NCBI GenBank assembly: GCA_003021175.1
Contig: PXQV01000014.1
Span: 1-64,000, forward strand
Origin: Halobacteriales archaeon QH_7_66_36
GTDB taxonomy: Archaea; Halobacteriota; Halobacteria; Halobacteriales; Haloarculaceae
Length of the DNA: 64,000 bases
Direction: 5' to 3'
Shown here piece by piece: positions 36,584 through 44,920 of the stretch. The notes under the pieces are model-generated. The model saw only the letters and a list, made by a program, of their open reading frames with translations, searched no databases and had not been told where the DNA came from. Within the stretch, counting starts at the first letter, position 1. Every line of letters begins with the position of its first letter. The translations under genes and the position numbers were made by a program.

Positions 36584-38095
36584 TCAGTCGTCGCCGGCCG
36601 CGGCGTCCACGTCGTCCGTCTTGGCGGGGTCGGCGGGCCCCGACTCGTCGCGGACGTCGGCGTCGCGCCACGTGCCGAGCTTGTACCACGCCACGGCGAT
36701 GAGTGCGCCCGCGACGTTCGAGACGACGAACCCCCACCAGATGCCCGACGAGCCCATCGCCGGGACGAGCTGCGGCAGCGTCACGGTCAGGCCGGCGAGA
36801 CCGATGGGGCCGCCGACGCCAAAGGACAGCACCGCGGCGATGGGGAGTCGGATGAAACCGAGGAAGATGATGGCGATAGCGGCCGACACCATCGTCTGTC
36901 CGGCACCGCGGAAGCCGCCGGTGTAGCCGCGCATGAAGCCGATACAGCCGAAGGTGAGCGCGACGTAGCGGAGGAACTCCGCGCCCGTCGTGACCACGGC
37001 CGGGTCGTTGCTGAACAGCGAGACGATCGGCTCGGGGAGCAGGAAGATGCCGATCCCGAGGAGGGAGAGCACGCCGAACATGACGCGTGCGGCGAAGTCG
37101 GCCGCGGCCTCGGCGCGGTCGGGTTGGCCCGCGCCGATGTTCTGACCGGCCATCGTCTCGACGCCGCGCGCGACCGCGATGGCCGGCAGGAAGATGACCG
37201 AGAAGACGCGGATCCCGATCCCGAAGCCGGCGACGACGCTGGTGGAGAAGGCCCCGACGACGACGAGCATCAGGTTGACCGACAGCGACCGGCCGGTGCC
37301 CTCGATAGACGCCGGCAGACCGATACGGAGCATCTTCCGGGCGTAGGTGAGGTCGGGGCGCATATCGCTCAGTCGGATCTGGACGCCCCGCGTGCCGGAG
37401 AACATGATGGCCATCCCGACGGCCGTCGCTACGCCGCGCGAGAACACCGTCGCGTAGGCGGCCCCCGTGACGCCGAGTTCGGGGAAGGCGACCGTCCCGA
37501 CGAGCGGCGCGTTCGCGGCGAGCGTCCACCCGTTGATGAGGAACGGGTCGAGCGCGACGTTGAGTATCACGGTGCCGAGCATGACGAGCATCGGCGTGAT
37601 GGTGTCGCCGTAGCCGCGCATCAGCGAGAGGAAGATGAAGAAGCCGAACATCGCCGGCAGGCCGAGCGCGATGACGCGCATGTACGCCGTGGCGGCGGCC
37701 AACACCGCCGGGCTCGCGCCGAAGATCCGCAGCAGGTCGTCGACGGCGACGTATCCGACCGCGCCGATCAGCACGGAGACGAGCACGGCGAAGGCGACGG
37801 TCTGTGAGGCGGCGTACTCCGCGCGTCGGTCCTCGCCGGCGCCCGTGTGCTGGGCGACGAGCACGCTCCCGGTCACGGAGACGCCGAAGCCAAGCGAGAT
37901 GATGAGAAACACCATCGGAAACGCGAAGGAGATAGCCGCCAGCGCGTTCGTGGAGTACTGCCCGAGCCAGAACGTGTCCGCGAGATTGTACGCCGTCTGG
38001 AGCAGATTGGTGATGACGATGGGGATCGAGAGATAAAACAGCGGCTTGCCGATCTCTCCCTGCGTGAGTTCCAACTCCTCCTTGCCCTTGAACAT
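36584..38095 (-). CDS. MATE-family efflux transporter
   Basis: 503 residues with 12 predicted membrane helices in two homologous halves (first starts PLFYLSIPIVITNLLQTAYN; second RKMLRIGLPASIEGTGRSL). Family motifs: ADTFWLGQYSTNALAAISFA and VETMAGQNIGAGQPDRAEAA. A cytosolic acidic tail follows the last helix. Exports organic cations, drugs or metabolites by Na+ or H+ antiport. Its ATG overlaps the stop of the upstream TetR-type gene (TGATG), so the regulator and pump form one unit. Confidence 0.92.
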   Translation of the reverse strand: MFKGKEELELTQGEIGKPLFYLSIPIVITNLLQTAYNLADTFWLGQYSTNALAAISFAFPMVFLIISLGFGVSVTGSVLVAQHTGAGEDRRAEYAASQTVAFAVLVSVLIGAVGYVAVDDLLRIFGASPAVLAAATAYMRVIALGLPAMFGFFIFLSLMRGYGDTITPMLVMLGTVILNVALDPFLINGWTLAANAPLVGTVAFPELGVTGAAYATVFSRGVATAVGMAIMFSGTRGVQIRLSDMRPDLTYARKMLRIGLPASIEGTGRSLSVNLMLVVVGAFSTSVVAGFGIGIRVFSVIFLPAIAVARGVETMAGQNIGAGQPDRAEAAADFAARVMFGVLSLLGIGIFLLPEPIVSLFSNDPAVVTTGAEFLRYVALTFGCIGFMRGYTGGFRGAGQTMVSAAIAIIFLGFIRLPIAAVLSFGVGGPIGLAGLTVTLPQLVPAMGSSGIWWGFVVSNVAGALIAVAWYKLGTWRDADVRDESGPADPAKTDDVDAAAGDD

Positions 38096-38691
38096 CAGGC
38101 AGGCACCTCCGTGGCGGGGTCTCGACCGAGCGCGTCGTCGAGATACCCCTCGATGAGTCGGCGCGCTTCGCTGGGCGACTCGTCGAGTGCGACCTCACGG
38201 ACGTGTGCGCCGTTGATTGCGGTCACGACGAATCTGGCTACGTCGTCGGGGTCGGCGTCTCCGAAGTGGCCCGCTTCGATCCCGTCGCGGACGGCCCCCG
38301 CCACCGTCTCGCGCATCCGCTCGTCGAGCGCGGCCAGTCGGTCGCGGTACGTCTCCGAGTAGGGTGCCTGCGCCTTGATCTCCAACAGCGCGACCGCGAA
38401 CTCGCGGCTGTCGTCGTCGGCTTCGACGGGCGCGAACACCGCGTCGACGAACGCGTCGAGTCGCACCCGGGGGTCTGCCGACTCGCAGGCGAGCCGGGAT
38501 TCGAACTTCGCCAGCAGGTGATCGAGAAACGTGCGCAGTAGCTCCTCTTTCGTGTCGTAATGGTAGTGCAGCGCCGCCTTCGATTTCTCCCACTCGTCGG
38601 CGATCCGCTGGGTCGTGAGATCCGCGAAGCCGTGCGTGCACAGCGCCCGATGGGTCGCTGCCATCACGGCTTCCCGCGTCTCCTCGTTCAT
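38095..38691 (-). CDS. TetR/AcrR-family regulator of the MATE gene
   Basis: 198 residues. N-terminal TetR helix-turn-helix: MNEETREAVMAATHRALCTH, DLTTQRIADEWEKSKAALHY and HYDTKEELLRTFLDHL. The C-terminal ligand/dimer domain is helical (AQAPYSETYRDRLAALDERM). It is the first gene of a two-gene operon with a MATE pump, a classic drug-sensing repressor arrangement. An imperfect palindrome just upstream (38701-38718) is the probable operator, implying autoregulation. Confidence 0.9.
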   Translation of the reverse strand: MNEETREAVMAATHRALCTHGFADLTTQRIADEWEKSKAALHYHYDTKEELLRTFLDHLLAKFESRLACESADPRVRLDAFVDAVFAPVEADDDSREFAVALLEIKAQAPYSETYRDRLAALDERMRETVAGAVRDGIEAGHFGDADPDDVARFVVTAINGAHVREVALDESPSEARRLIEGYLDDALGRDPATEVPA

Positions 38692-38700
38692 CGCGCGTGC

Positions 38701-38718
38701 TTACTAACCAGTCAGTCA
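38701..38718. promoter_or_regulatory. Probable TetR-type operator
   Basis: TTACTAACCAGTCAGTCA, ten bases upstream of the TetR start, has the form TnACTnACY-RGTnAGTnA with 6 of 9 arm positions matching. This spacing and sequence style is common for TetR/AcrR operators. Confidence 0.55.
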
Positions 38719-38769
38719 AGTGGCTTTCGGGAGCGACTCGTCTCGGGGTCGGAGAACAGAGAAGAGCCG

Positions 38770-38961
38770 TTACGCCGGAGCGCCGCCCTGCTGTTTGCGG
38801 GTGATGTAGCCGGCGATGCGGTTGCGGACGCCCTTCGACTGGACGTTGGTCAGTTCCGCGACGACCTCCTTGTTGTGCTCGAAGTCCGTGCTGAACGCCT
38901 CCTCGTAGCGCTCTAACAGCGCCCTCGCGAGCTTCTTGATGTAGGCGGGCTTGATTGCCAT
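38770..38961 (-). CDS. rps17e: 30S ribosomal protein S17e
   Basis: 63 residues, [20 protein letters not shown], then [20 protein letters not shown] and [12 protein letters not shown]. This matches the archaeal S17e family across its whole length. Component of the small ribosomal subunit found only in archaea and eukaryotes. A TATA element (minus strand GGTTTTTACCCG at about 38988-38996) lies about 27 bp before the ATG, giving a leaderless mRNA. Confidence 0.95.
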   Translation of the reverse strand: MAIKPAYIKKLARALLERYEEAFSTDFEHNKEVVAELTNVQSKGVRNRIAGYITRKQQGGAPA

Positions 38962-38987
38962 CTTAGCCGAAGGGACTCGTCGCCCGG

Positions 38988-38996
38988 GTAAAAACC
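38988..38996 (-). promoter_or_regulatory. TATA box of rps17e
   Basis: Minus-strand GGTTTTTAC is centred about 30 bp upstream of ATG 38961, the canonical distance for leaderless haloarchaeal genes. Confidence 0.5.
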
Positions 38997-39045
38997 GTTC
39001 GACTCGGGGTGAGGGAGCGGCCGCGGCGGCACGCAGTCACGCCGG

Positions 39046-39828
39046 TCACTTCCCGGTGAACTCCGGCGATTCCTCGCCGAAGAACGCCGCGTAGCCCGCC
39101 TCATAGTCGGCCGTCCGCGTCAGCCCGGCGATGCGGTCGGCCTCGCGTGCGAGCTGCTCGCCGAGGCCGTGGTCGAGGGAGGTCCACAGCAGGTCGCGCG
39201 TCTCGGCGTACGCCCGCGTCGGGCCCCCGGCCAGCGCCTCGACCTCGCCCCGGAGAGCGTCGTCGAACTCGTCGTCCGGCACCGTCTCCGTGACGAGTCC
39301 CAGCTCGTCGGCCTCGGCCGCGTCGACGGGCTCGTCGCGCATGGCGATGCGCTGGGCCTCGCGCACCCCGACGAGTCGCGGCAGGAAGTACGACGAGCCG
39401 CCGTCTGCCGAGAGTCCGATCGCCGGATACGCGAACTGGAAGCGCGCCGAGGCCGCCGCGATGACGACATCCCCGACCAGCGCGGGGCCGATGCCGCCGC
39501 CCGCGGCGACGCCGTTGACGCCGCAGACCACCGGCTTCGGCGCGCGGGCGAGGGTGCCGACGAACTCGTGGAGCGTCCCCGCGAGCGCCCGTATCGCCGT
39601 CTCGTCCCGCTCGTCGCCGTCGAGTGCCGTCAGGTCAGCGCCGGTGTTGAACACGCCGCCGACGCCCGTGGAGACGATACACCGGCAGTCGTCGTCGCTC
39701 GCGAGGTCGGCCGCCGCGGCCCGAAGCCCCTCGGCCGCCGTGGCGTCCATCGCGTTGTTGGCGTCGGGGCGGTCGAAGACGATGCGACCGACTTCGCCGT
39801 CGCGCTCGACGCGTACGCTGTCTGTCAT
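39046..39828 (-). CDS. Enoyl-CoA hydratase/isomerase family protein
   Basis: 260 residues from ATG 39828 (MTDSVRVERDGEVGRIVFDR). Crotonase fold: RPDANNAMDATAAEGLRAAA, oxyanion-hole segments GVFNTGADLTAL and CGVNGVAAGGGIGPALVGDV, and GLSADGGSSYFLPRLVG. The usual second catalytic Glu position reads SADGGSS, so activity might be isomerase- or hydrolase-like rather than a classical hydratase. Acts on acyl-CoA, probably in fatty acid or aromatic breakdown. Single gene on the strand; no beta-oxidation neighbours. Confidence 0.87.
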   Translation of the reverse strand: MTDSVRVERDGEVGRIVFDRPDANNAMDATAAEGLRAAAADLASDDDCRCIVSTGVGGVFNTGADLTALDGDERDETAIRALAGTLHEFVGTLARAPKPVVCGVNGVAAGGGIGPALVGDVVIAAASARFQFAYPAIGLSADGGSSYFLPRLVGVREAQRIAMRDEPVDAAEADELGLVTETVPDDEFDDALRGEVEALAGGPTRAYAETRDLLWTSLDHGLGEQLAREADRIAGLTRTADYEAGYAAFFGEESPEFTGK

Positions 39829-39870
39829 GCTGGGGCGGTCGCCCGCTGGCATGTTAACTGTACGCCTCGG

Positions 39871-40152
39871 TCACTCGATTTCGAGTGAGCCGTCCGCGTC
39901 GCCTCCGGCGCTCTCGTCCCACTCCAGTTCGAACTCGACGCTGCGTTCGTACGGCCCGCCTGACGGTCCCTCGCGTTCGGCCTTCACCTCGAAGGTCGGG
40001 CGAGAGGGTGGCTGCATCGTCACGGACTCCTCGCCCGCACGCAGGGTGATGTCGCCGCCCGTTTCCAGTTTCTCTGCGACGGTTCGAAGGAACGACGCGA
40101 TTTCCGCACGGTCCTGACTGCGCTCCGATTCGAACAACACTTCTTCGGACAC
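39871..40152 (-). CDS. Amphi-Trp domain protein
   Basis: 93 residues from GTG 40152 (VSEEVLFESERSQDRAEIAS), matching the usual family start; an ATG nine codons upstream is possible. The pattern LRTVAEKLETGGDITLRAGE, then PPSRPTFEVKAERE and a closing amphipathic strand with Trp (VEFELEWDES), is that of the small amphi-Trp family common in haloarchaea. Function is unknown. Repeat copy D begins 40 bp upstream. Confidence 0.75.
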   Translation of the reverse strand: MSEEVLFESERSQDRAEIASFLRTVAEKLETGGDITLRAGEESVTMQPPSRPTFEVKAEREGPSGGPYERSVEFELEWDESAGGDADGSLEIE

Positions 40153-40192
40153 ACGACCGACGTAGCGCCGCGAACGCATAACTCTGTGTCCC

Positions 40193-40420
40193 GCCGGCAC
40201 GGCGGTGTTTAGTGAAGCCGTGGAGTTGCCGTGAGAGGAGCGGCGAAGCGTTGGGAAGCCCCTGCACGCTCGACTCGATGGGCTCGCTGCGGTCCTCCCG
40301 CTCGCGGTGCTCGCGGTGCGGTCCTTACGTCGCCCGTCTTCGTCGAGCGCACAGCCCCTTCCAGTCCCACCCCGAGCGGTTCCTTCCCCAGCAATCGCGC
40401 AACTAAACACTCCTGCCGGC
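40193..40420 (-). repeat. Modular inverted-repeat element, copy D (no cassette)
   Basis: 228 bp, oriented opposite to the other copies. Ends GCCGGCACGGCGGTGTTTAGT (plus strand 40193-40213, 21 positions compared) and ACTAAACACTCCTGCCGGC (40402-40420) are inverted repeats. On the minus strand the core reads GGGGTGGGACTGGAAGGGGC (40353-40372), then GACGTAAGGACCGCACCGCG as in copy B. Where A, B and C hold the hairpin cassette, D has only AGCGAGCCCATCGAGTCGAG (plus-strand 40268-40289). It is the compact or empty form. Confidence 0.75.
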
Positions 40421-40490
40421 ACCGACGCTCCTGCTTGCTCCGCGGCGCGTGTGTCAAGCGATTTAAGCCGCCCGACCCCTCTCAGAGAGT

Positions 40491-41843
40491 ATGGACTACG
40501 ACGTCGTCGTGGTCGGCGGGGGACCGGCCGGCTCCGCGGCCGGCCGCGCGGCCGCGGCCGAGGGTGCGGACGCGGTCGTCATCGAGAAGGGCGTTCCACG
40601 CGCCGACCGCGAGGGACTCGGCCCGGACTCGACGGACGCCGCCGGTATCCTCGACTACTGGGTCGAGCTGATGGACCTCGACGAGCCGGTTCCAGACCGC
40701 GTCAAGCACCGAGAGCTGTCGGGCGCGGACTTCATCGGGCCGGACAGCGCCGTGGCGCTCGACTCGACGGGGATGGACGCCGACTACCCGAACTTCGGGT
40801 TCACGATGCACCGCGCGCGGTTCGACGACTGGCTCCGCGAGCGCGCCGAGCGGGCGGGCGCGGAGTACCGCGTCGGCACCGGCGTCCGCGACGTGGAGAC
40901 CGACCTCACCGGCCGGCCCTCGCACACGGTCGTCCTCAACGACGGCACCGAGTTCGACACCCGGTATCTCGTGCTCGCGGACGGGCCACAGCGGACCGTC
41001 ACCGGAGAGGTGCTCGGACCCCTGTTGCCCAACGGCGAACTCGACCGCCTCGACGCGACGGAGGCCAACCACATCGCGTATCAGGAGTACCGCGAGATTC
41101 CCGAGGAACTGCTGGAGCCGGACCGGATCAAGTTCTGGTGGGGGTACATGCCGGGACACACGGCATACCCGTGGGTGTTCCCGAACGACGGCAACGTGGC
41201 TCGCGTCGGTCTCACGATGCCTATCGACCTCGACCTGTCCGATGTCGACGATCGCGACGAGTACGCCCTGTTACGCGAGGACGACGAGCGCGTCCCGCGC
41301 GGCGGCGCGTACGTCGAGCGACTGATCGAGACGGTGTATCCGGCGTACGACGTCGATGAGTTCCCGCTCCGGACCGACCGCGGGAAGACGGAGGGGACGG
41401 AGACGTACCCCATCTCCTCGACGCGACCCATCGAGTCGCCGACGGCCGCGAACGTCGCCGTCGCCGGCGGGGCGATGGGCGCGACCAGCGCCTTCCACGA
41501 GGGCGGCGACCACGTCGCGGTCCGCACCGGCAAGCTCGCCGGGCGACTCGCCGCACAGGGCAACCTCCGCGCGTACAACGCCGAGTGGCACCGCGCGCTC
41601 GGCGAGGAGCTACGCCGTAACGTCGCCATGGCCGACATCGTCCACGACTACGGTCCCGACGACTGGAACCGCGCGTTCGACGTCGTCGACGCCATCATGC
41701 CACAGGACGGCTTCTACCGGACACGTGACCTCATCAAGCGAGGACCTGACGGGCTTCAGTTCCTCTACGCCTACAAGCGGGCAAAGTTCGCCGGTCGCGG
41801 CCGCCGCTACGCACAGATACGGGAATCGGAGTACGCGGTGTAA
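40491..41843 (+). CDS. FAD-dependent geranylgeranyl-reductase-like oxidoreductase
   Basis: 450 residues from ATG 40491 (MDYDVVVVGGGPAGSAAGRA, FAD GxGxxG). Further motifs: NFGFTMHRARFDDWLRERAE, RYLVLADGPQRTVTGEVLG and AGGAMGATSAFHEGGDHVAV (second FAD site). This is the FixC / digeranylgeranylglycerophospholipid reductase superfamily, which saturates isoprenoid chains of archaeal lipids. Exact substrate uncertain; carotenoid or menaquinone reduction are alternatives. It probably works at the membrane surface although no transmembrane helix is seen. Confidence 0.82.
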   Translation: MDYDVVVVGGGPAGSAAGRAAAAEGADAVVIEKGVPRADREGLGPDSTDAAGILDYWVELMDLDEPVPDRVKHRELSGADFIGPDSAVALDSTGMDADYPNFGFTMHRARFDDWLRERAERAGAEYRVGTGVRDVETDLTGRPSHTVVLNDGTEFDTRYLVLADGPQRTVTGEVLGPLLPNGELDRLDATEANHIAYQEYREIPEELLEPDRIKFWWGYMPGHTAYPWVFPNDGNVARVGLTMPIDLDLSDVDDRDEYALLREDDERVPRGGAYVERLIETVYPAYDVDEFPLRTDRGKTEGTETYPISSTRPIESPTAANVAVAGGAMGATSAFHEGGDHVAVRTGKLAGRLAAQGNLRAYNAEWHRALGEELRRNVAMADIVHDYGPDDWNRAFDVVDAIMPQDGFYRTRDLIKRGPDGLQFLYAYKRAKFAGRGRRYAQIRESEYAV

Positions 41844-41875
41844 CTACTCGACTGTGCAGACTCGGAGTGCATCCG

Positions 41876-42280
41876 TTAGCCGGACTGCGCGATGAACCGC
41901 TCGCGAAGCTCTCCGTCCGGGACGAGACAGGCGTCTCTCTTCCCGAACAGCCGATACCGGACACTCGCGAGCAGGTCGTAGGCCGCGTCCCGGAGCGGCC
42001 GCGGGACGCGACGGGCGTGCCACGCCCACCGGTACGGCGCGTCGAGATGGCGAGCGATGCGGACCGCGCCGTCGCTCTTCGTGTACGCGCCCGACTCGTC
42101 GACGTAGACGAGCGAGTCGAAGTAGTCGGCCGCGAGGCCGTGCTCGTCGAGCAGGGCAGCACCTTCTTCGGATTGGAGCGGCGCGAACCTGAGCGCGCCG
42201 TCGTCCCGCTCGACGATGAACCGGACCGACCACGCGCAGAGATTGCAGACGCCGTCGAACAGCACGACCGGACCGTCCAT
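41876..42280 (-). CDS. DCC-family thiol-disulfide oxidoreductase (DUF393)
   Basis: 134 residues from ATG 42280 (MDGPVVLFDGVCNLCAWSVR), with the DCC hallmark FDGVCNLC (CxxC pair). Continues FIVERDDGALRFAPLQSEEG, ALLDEHGLAADYFDSLVYVD and WHARRVPRPLRDAAYDLLAS. Small thioredoxin-like proteins of this family are predicted disulfide oxidoreductases. Longer upstream starts are not conserved. Faces an accessory region at 42.3 kb. Confidence 0.87.
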   Translation of the reverse strand: MDGPVVLFDGVCNLCAWSVRFIVERDDGALRFAPLQSEEGAALLDEHGLAADYFDSLVYVDESGAYTKSDGAVRIARHLDAPYRWAWHARRVPRPLRDAAYDLLASVRYRLFGKRDACLVPDGELRERFIAQSG

Positions 42281-42616
42281 GCGTTCGGTAGGGGCCCGCG
42301 CGGCGAAAAGGGTAACTTCCGCGGCGGCTGAGTAGCGGTGCACGCCTTCAGTCCCCGCCCCGAGGCCGCATCAGCGCGCGATGAGGCGGCGGAGAACCCG
42401 GGCGTGCAACAGGCGATGCGGAACGTGTGGCTCCGCGCAGCGAGCCCGCCCTGCACGAGGGTTAGCCGGCAGACGCGGCACGCCGCCACGGGATGATGCC
42501 GGTCGTTAGTGTCCGGGGCGACACTCACATTTTGTAGCACTTGCTTTGCTTACGTGATGAGTCGGCGACCTGCTAACTTCTCAAGTCGCTCGGTCGCCGG
42601 ACGCAGCTGGATATTT
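42281..42616. other. Unassigned GC-rich stretch, possibly a mobile-element scar
   Basis: 335 bp without a recognisable gene. The minus strand is open from 42540 into the DCC gene in another frame, with a Cys-rich segment (AACRVCRLTLVQGGLAARSH). The plus strand is open from about 42339 to 42496 (ENPGVQQAMRNVWLRAASPP). Neither has a family I know. Around 42570-42605 GCGACCTGC and AAGTCGCTCGGTCGCC could form a hairpin 3' of the toxin gene. Confidence 0.35.
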
Positions 42617-42946
42617 TCACCGCAGATACGACTCCAGCGAATCGACGACCTGCTCCACGATCTCGTCCGTAATTCGCCCCTGCCACGCGATGAGATCCTC
42701 GTCACGCGGTGAGTGAACTGCCCACGGTGAGGCGAAAGACTCCTTGGGAACCCCGCCGACCTCCCAGACATCTTCCCGAAGGGGTACTGAACCCTCGTAC
42801 TCCTTCGTGGAGACGGCGACCGCGACGTGCTGTTCGTTGGCGAAGGGATGAGCCGCGTTGTTTATTAGGAGCCACGGCCGCTGGCGGTCGCTACCGAGTT
42901 TGAACGGGTCGGAGCTCCTGACGACATCACCGCGTTCTGGCTTCAT
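42617..42946 (-). CDS. PemK/MazF-like toxin
   Basis: 109 residues, MKPERGDVVRSSDPFKLGSD. MazF/PemK-fold features: start with RGDVV, the DRQRPWLLINN strand (usual pattern R.vlVvs), HVAVAVSTKEYEGSVPLRED and the C-terminal helix RITDEIVEQVVDSLESYLR. Members are ribosome-independent mRNA endonucleases. It follows the winged-helix gene by 3 bp, giving a probable antitoxin-toxin operon. Lower GC than the core genes nearby. Confidence 0.75.
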   Translation of the reverse strand: MKPERGDVVRSSDPFKLGSDRQRPWLLINNAAHPFANEQHVAVAVSTKEYEGSVPLREDVWEVGGVPKESFASPWAVHSPRDEDLIAWQGRITDEIVEQVVDSLESYLR

Positions 42947-42949
42947 TAG

Positions 42950-43324
42950 TCATCCATCCTCGCTCGCCTCCGACTCGCTCGGATGTGACCGATCTGGTGC
43001 GGCGGCGTCCCAGTCCGTCGCGTCTATCCCGCCGTCGGCTTCGTCCAGCCGCTCGCTCACTCTGTGCAGATCGTACGCGGCGGCGACACGCTGCTTGTCC
43101 TCCGCGACCGCCCAATACTGCCCTCGATGGCGAATCAGATCGCGGGCCTTCAGTCGCGTTAGTGCAGTACCGACCGTATTCGAGTCCTCGTCGATGCCGG
43201 CGGCGATCTCTGACCGCGTGAACGCCGCGTCCTGATGGGTGAACAGGTAGGCGATCACCTGTTCGGGGACGCTGGGACCGTCGGGAAGGTCGCCCGATTC
43301 GAACTCGTCGATACTCACAGGCAT
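42950..43324 (-). CDS. Winged-helix protein, probable antitoxin/regulator of the MazF-like toxin
   Basis: 124 residues from ATG 43324 (MPVSIDEFESGDLPDGPSVP). MarR-like winged helix: EQVIAYLFTHQDAAFTRSEI, AAGIDEDSNTVGTALTRLKA and DLIRHRGQYWAV. The C-terminal 50 residues are acidic and probably disordered, as in antitoxins that wrap the toxin. Encoded first, 3 bp before the toxin. A TATA-like TGGGTATATC sits about 37 bp upstream (43361-43370). Function is inferred from the pairing. Confidence 0.7.
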   Translation of the reverse strand: MPVSIDEFESGDLPDGPSVPEQVIAYLFTHQDAAFTRSEIAAGIDEDSNTVGTALTRLKARDLIRHRGQYWAVAEDKQRVAAAYDLHRVSERLDEADGGIDATDWDAAAPDRSHPSESEASEDG

Positions 43325-43360
43325 ACGGTGGAATTCGAGTGCTGATGTAATGAATGTACT

Positions 43361-43370
43361 GATATACCCA
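43361..43370 (-). promoter_or_regulatory. Promoter of the winged-helix/MazF operon
   Basis: Minus-strand TGGGTATATC lies 37-46 bp before ATG 43324, the only strong TATA-like motif in the 162-bp spacer. Confidence 0.4.
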
Positions 43371-43486
43371 CAAGGATTTTCAACGAACGACCCACCCGAT
43401 GGCGTCGGGTGGCAGCCGACAGCCCTGATGAAACGCGCGTTTGAACCACCGGAAAGCGCTTGAGGGGGGCGTCGGTACGTGGCCGT

Positions 43487-44101
43487 ATGGGAATACTCGG
43501 CTCGCAGGTGTTCTCGGACCCCGACCCGGACGAGCCACGTGTGCTCGACATCGAGGGGACCGACGCCGAGCGCACGTTCGACGCGCTCGGCTCCGAGACG
43601 GCCCGCTCGATTCTCGCCGCGACGTACGACGAACCGCGGACACCCCCAGAGATCCGCGACACCGTCGGCACCTCGCTCCAGAACGTCCACTACCACATCG
43701 AGCGGCTGGAGGACGCCGACCTGATCGAGTCGGTCGGAACAGGCTACTCCGAGAAGGGCAACGAGATGAGCGTCTACGCGCCGTGTAGCGAGGCGCTCGT
43801 GTTGTTCGCGGGCGACGAGCGCGACCGCGGCCGCTTGGAGTCGTTTCTCGGTCGCGTCCTCTCGGCGTATCTCCTGTTGGCGACCCTGACGGCCGCCGTC
43901 GCCGTATTCACGCGACGCGTCAGCCAGCAGGCCGCCGATCTGTCCACGGCAGGCGGGGACATAGGCACGGCCGAAACGACCGCACGAGAGACGGCACCGG
44001 GACTGTTCCCGTTCTCGCTCTCCGACCCTGCTGTCATGTTCTTCGTCGGCGGTCTGGTCACGCTCACCGCGCTGTCGGTCGTCTGGTGGCTCCGTCGGTA
44101 A
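43487..44101 (+). CDS. ArsR-type winged-helix protein with two membrane helices
   Basis: 204 residues from ATG 43487 (MGILGSQVFSDPDPDEPRVL). Residues 28-95 form an ArsR-like winged helix: TFDALGSETARSILAATYDE, TPPEIRDTVGTSLQNVHYHI and ERLEDADLIESVGTGYSEKG. Two hydrophobic segments follow, VLSAYLLLATLTAAVAVF and PAVMFFVGGLVTLTALSVVW, so it is a membrane-anchored DNA-binding protein. This architecture is frequent in haloarchaea. The target and signal are unknown. Confidence 0.8.
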   Translation: MGILGSQVFSDPDPDEPRVLDIEGTDAERTFDALGSETARSILAATYDEPRTPPEIRDTVGTSLQNVHYHIERLEDADLIESVGTGYSEKGNEMSVYAPCSEALVLFAGDERDRGRLESFLGRVLSAYLLLATLTAAVAVFTRRVSQQAADLSTAGGDIGTAETTARETAPGLFPFSLSDPAVMFFVGGLVTLTALSVVWWLRR

Positions 44102-44131
44102 GGGTCAGACTGCTCCTCGTCGCCAAGGGAG

Positions 44132-44815
44132 CTACGCCGCTTCTTCGGTCGCCGTCTCGTCGACCGAAACGGCCTCGATGAGGCGAGCGATGTTCTCCGG
44201 CAGCGACTGGTGTCCCTCCGCGGTTTCGACGGTGACCATCCCGAACGGCGCGACGTCGATTACTTCCAGCGACTTGTCGGGGGCGACGCCGGCCGCCGCG
44301 AGATACCGCAACTCTTCGTCGTCCTGATGCCGGATGCGGCGGACGACGAGCCGGTCACCCTCCGCGGCAGCGGCGAGATTCGTCGTCTCTTCCGCCTCGG
44401 GCAGTTCGAGTTCGCGGGTCGGGATTGGATCGCCGTGGGGGTCGGCGTTCGGGTTGCCCAGCGTCTCGGCGATGCGGTCGGTCAACTCCGCGGAGACGTG
44501 ATGCTCCAACCGGTCGGCCTCCTCGTGCACGTCGGCCCAGTCGTAATCCAGCGCCTCCGTGAGGAACGACTCGAGCAGGCGGTGGTGGCGGAGGATCTCC
44601 AGCGCGACAACTTCACCCTCTTCCGTGAGCCGCACGCCCTTGTACTCCTCGCGGTCGACGAGACCGCGGTCTGCGAGTTTCTTGATCATGCTCGACACCG
44701 TGGGAGGCGTCACGTCGAGGTACTCCGCGAGGTCCGAGGTCGACACCCGCTCGCCGGTGTCGTCCCCGATGGCGTAGATCGCCTTGATGTAGTCCTCCAT
44801 CACGGCGCTGAGCAT
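44132..44815 (-). CDS. DtxR/MntR-family metal-dependent transcriptional regulator
   Basis: 227 residues from ATG 44815 (MLSAVMEDYIKAIYAIGDDT). DtxR winged helix (VSTSDLAEYLDVTPPTVSSM, IKKLADRGLVDREEYKGVRL) and dimerisation/metal domain (HHRLLESFLTEALDYDWADV, HEEADRLEHHVSAELTDRIA) with His/Glu/Asp ligands. A C-terminal SH3-like FeoA domain (SLEVIDVAPFGMVTVETAEG) completes it. Represses iron or manganese uptake when metal is bound; the metal cannot be told. Divergent from hisD with a 105-bp spacer. Confidence 0.9.
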   Translation of the reverse strand: MLSAVMEDYIKAIYAIGDDTGERVSTSDLAEYLDVTPPTVSSMIKKLADRGLVDREEYKGVRLTEEGEVVALEILRHHRLLESFLTEALDYDWADVHEEADRLEHHVSAELTDRIAETLGNPNADPHGDPIPTRELELPEAEETTNLAAAAEGDRLVVRRIRHQDDEELRYLAAAGVAPDKSLEVIDVAPFGMVTVETAEGHQSLPENIARLIEAVSVDETATEEAA

Positions 44816-44920
44816 GCTCACTACGTGTTTCTCCGGTCGCGTGTTAGTTCTTCTGTCGTGCGACTGCGGGTCGGCGTAACGCATGGAAACCGTTTTTCGC
44901 CGCGCGACCGGAACTCACGT

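Noticed and set aside
35918-37807. 629-codon plus-strand frame over asd and the MATE gene
   Set aside because: Antisense shadow with repetitive Arg/Asp/Gly composition; both minus-strand genes are unmistakable.
38490-38515. GGATTCGAAC, a tRNA T-arm-like string
   Set aside because: It lies inside the TetR coding sequence with no acceptor or anticodon stem around it.
44210-44920. Long 5' extension of the hisD frame
   Set aside because: It is antisense to the DtxR gene; hisD homologues begin at MNVRAVAELSP.
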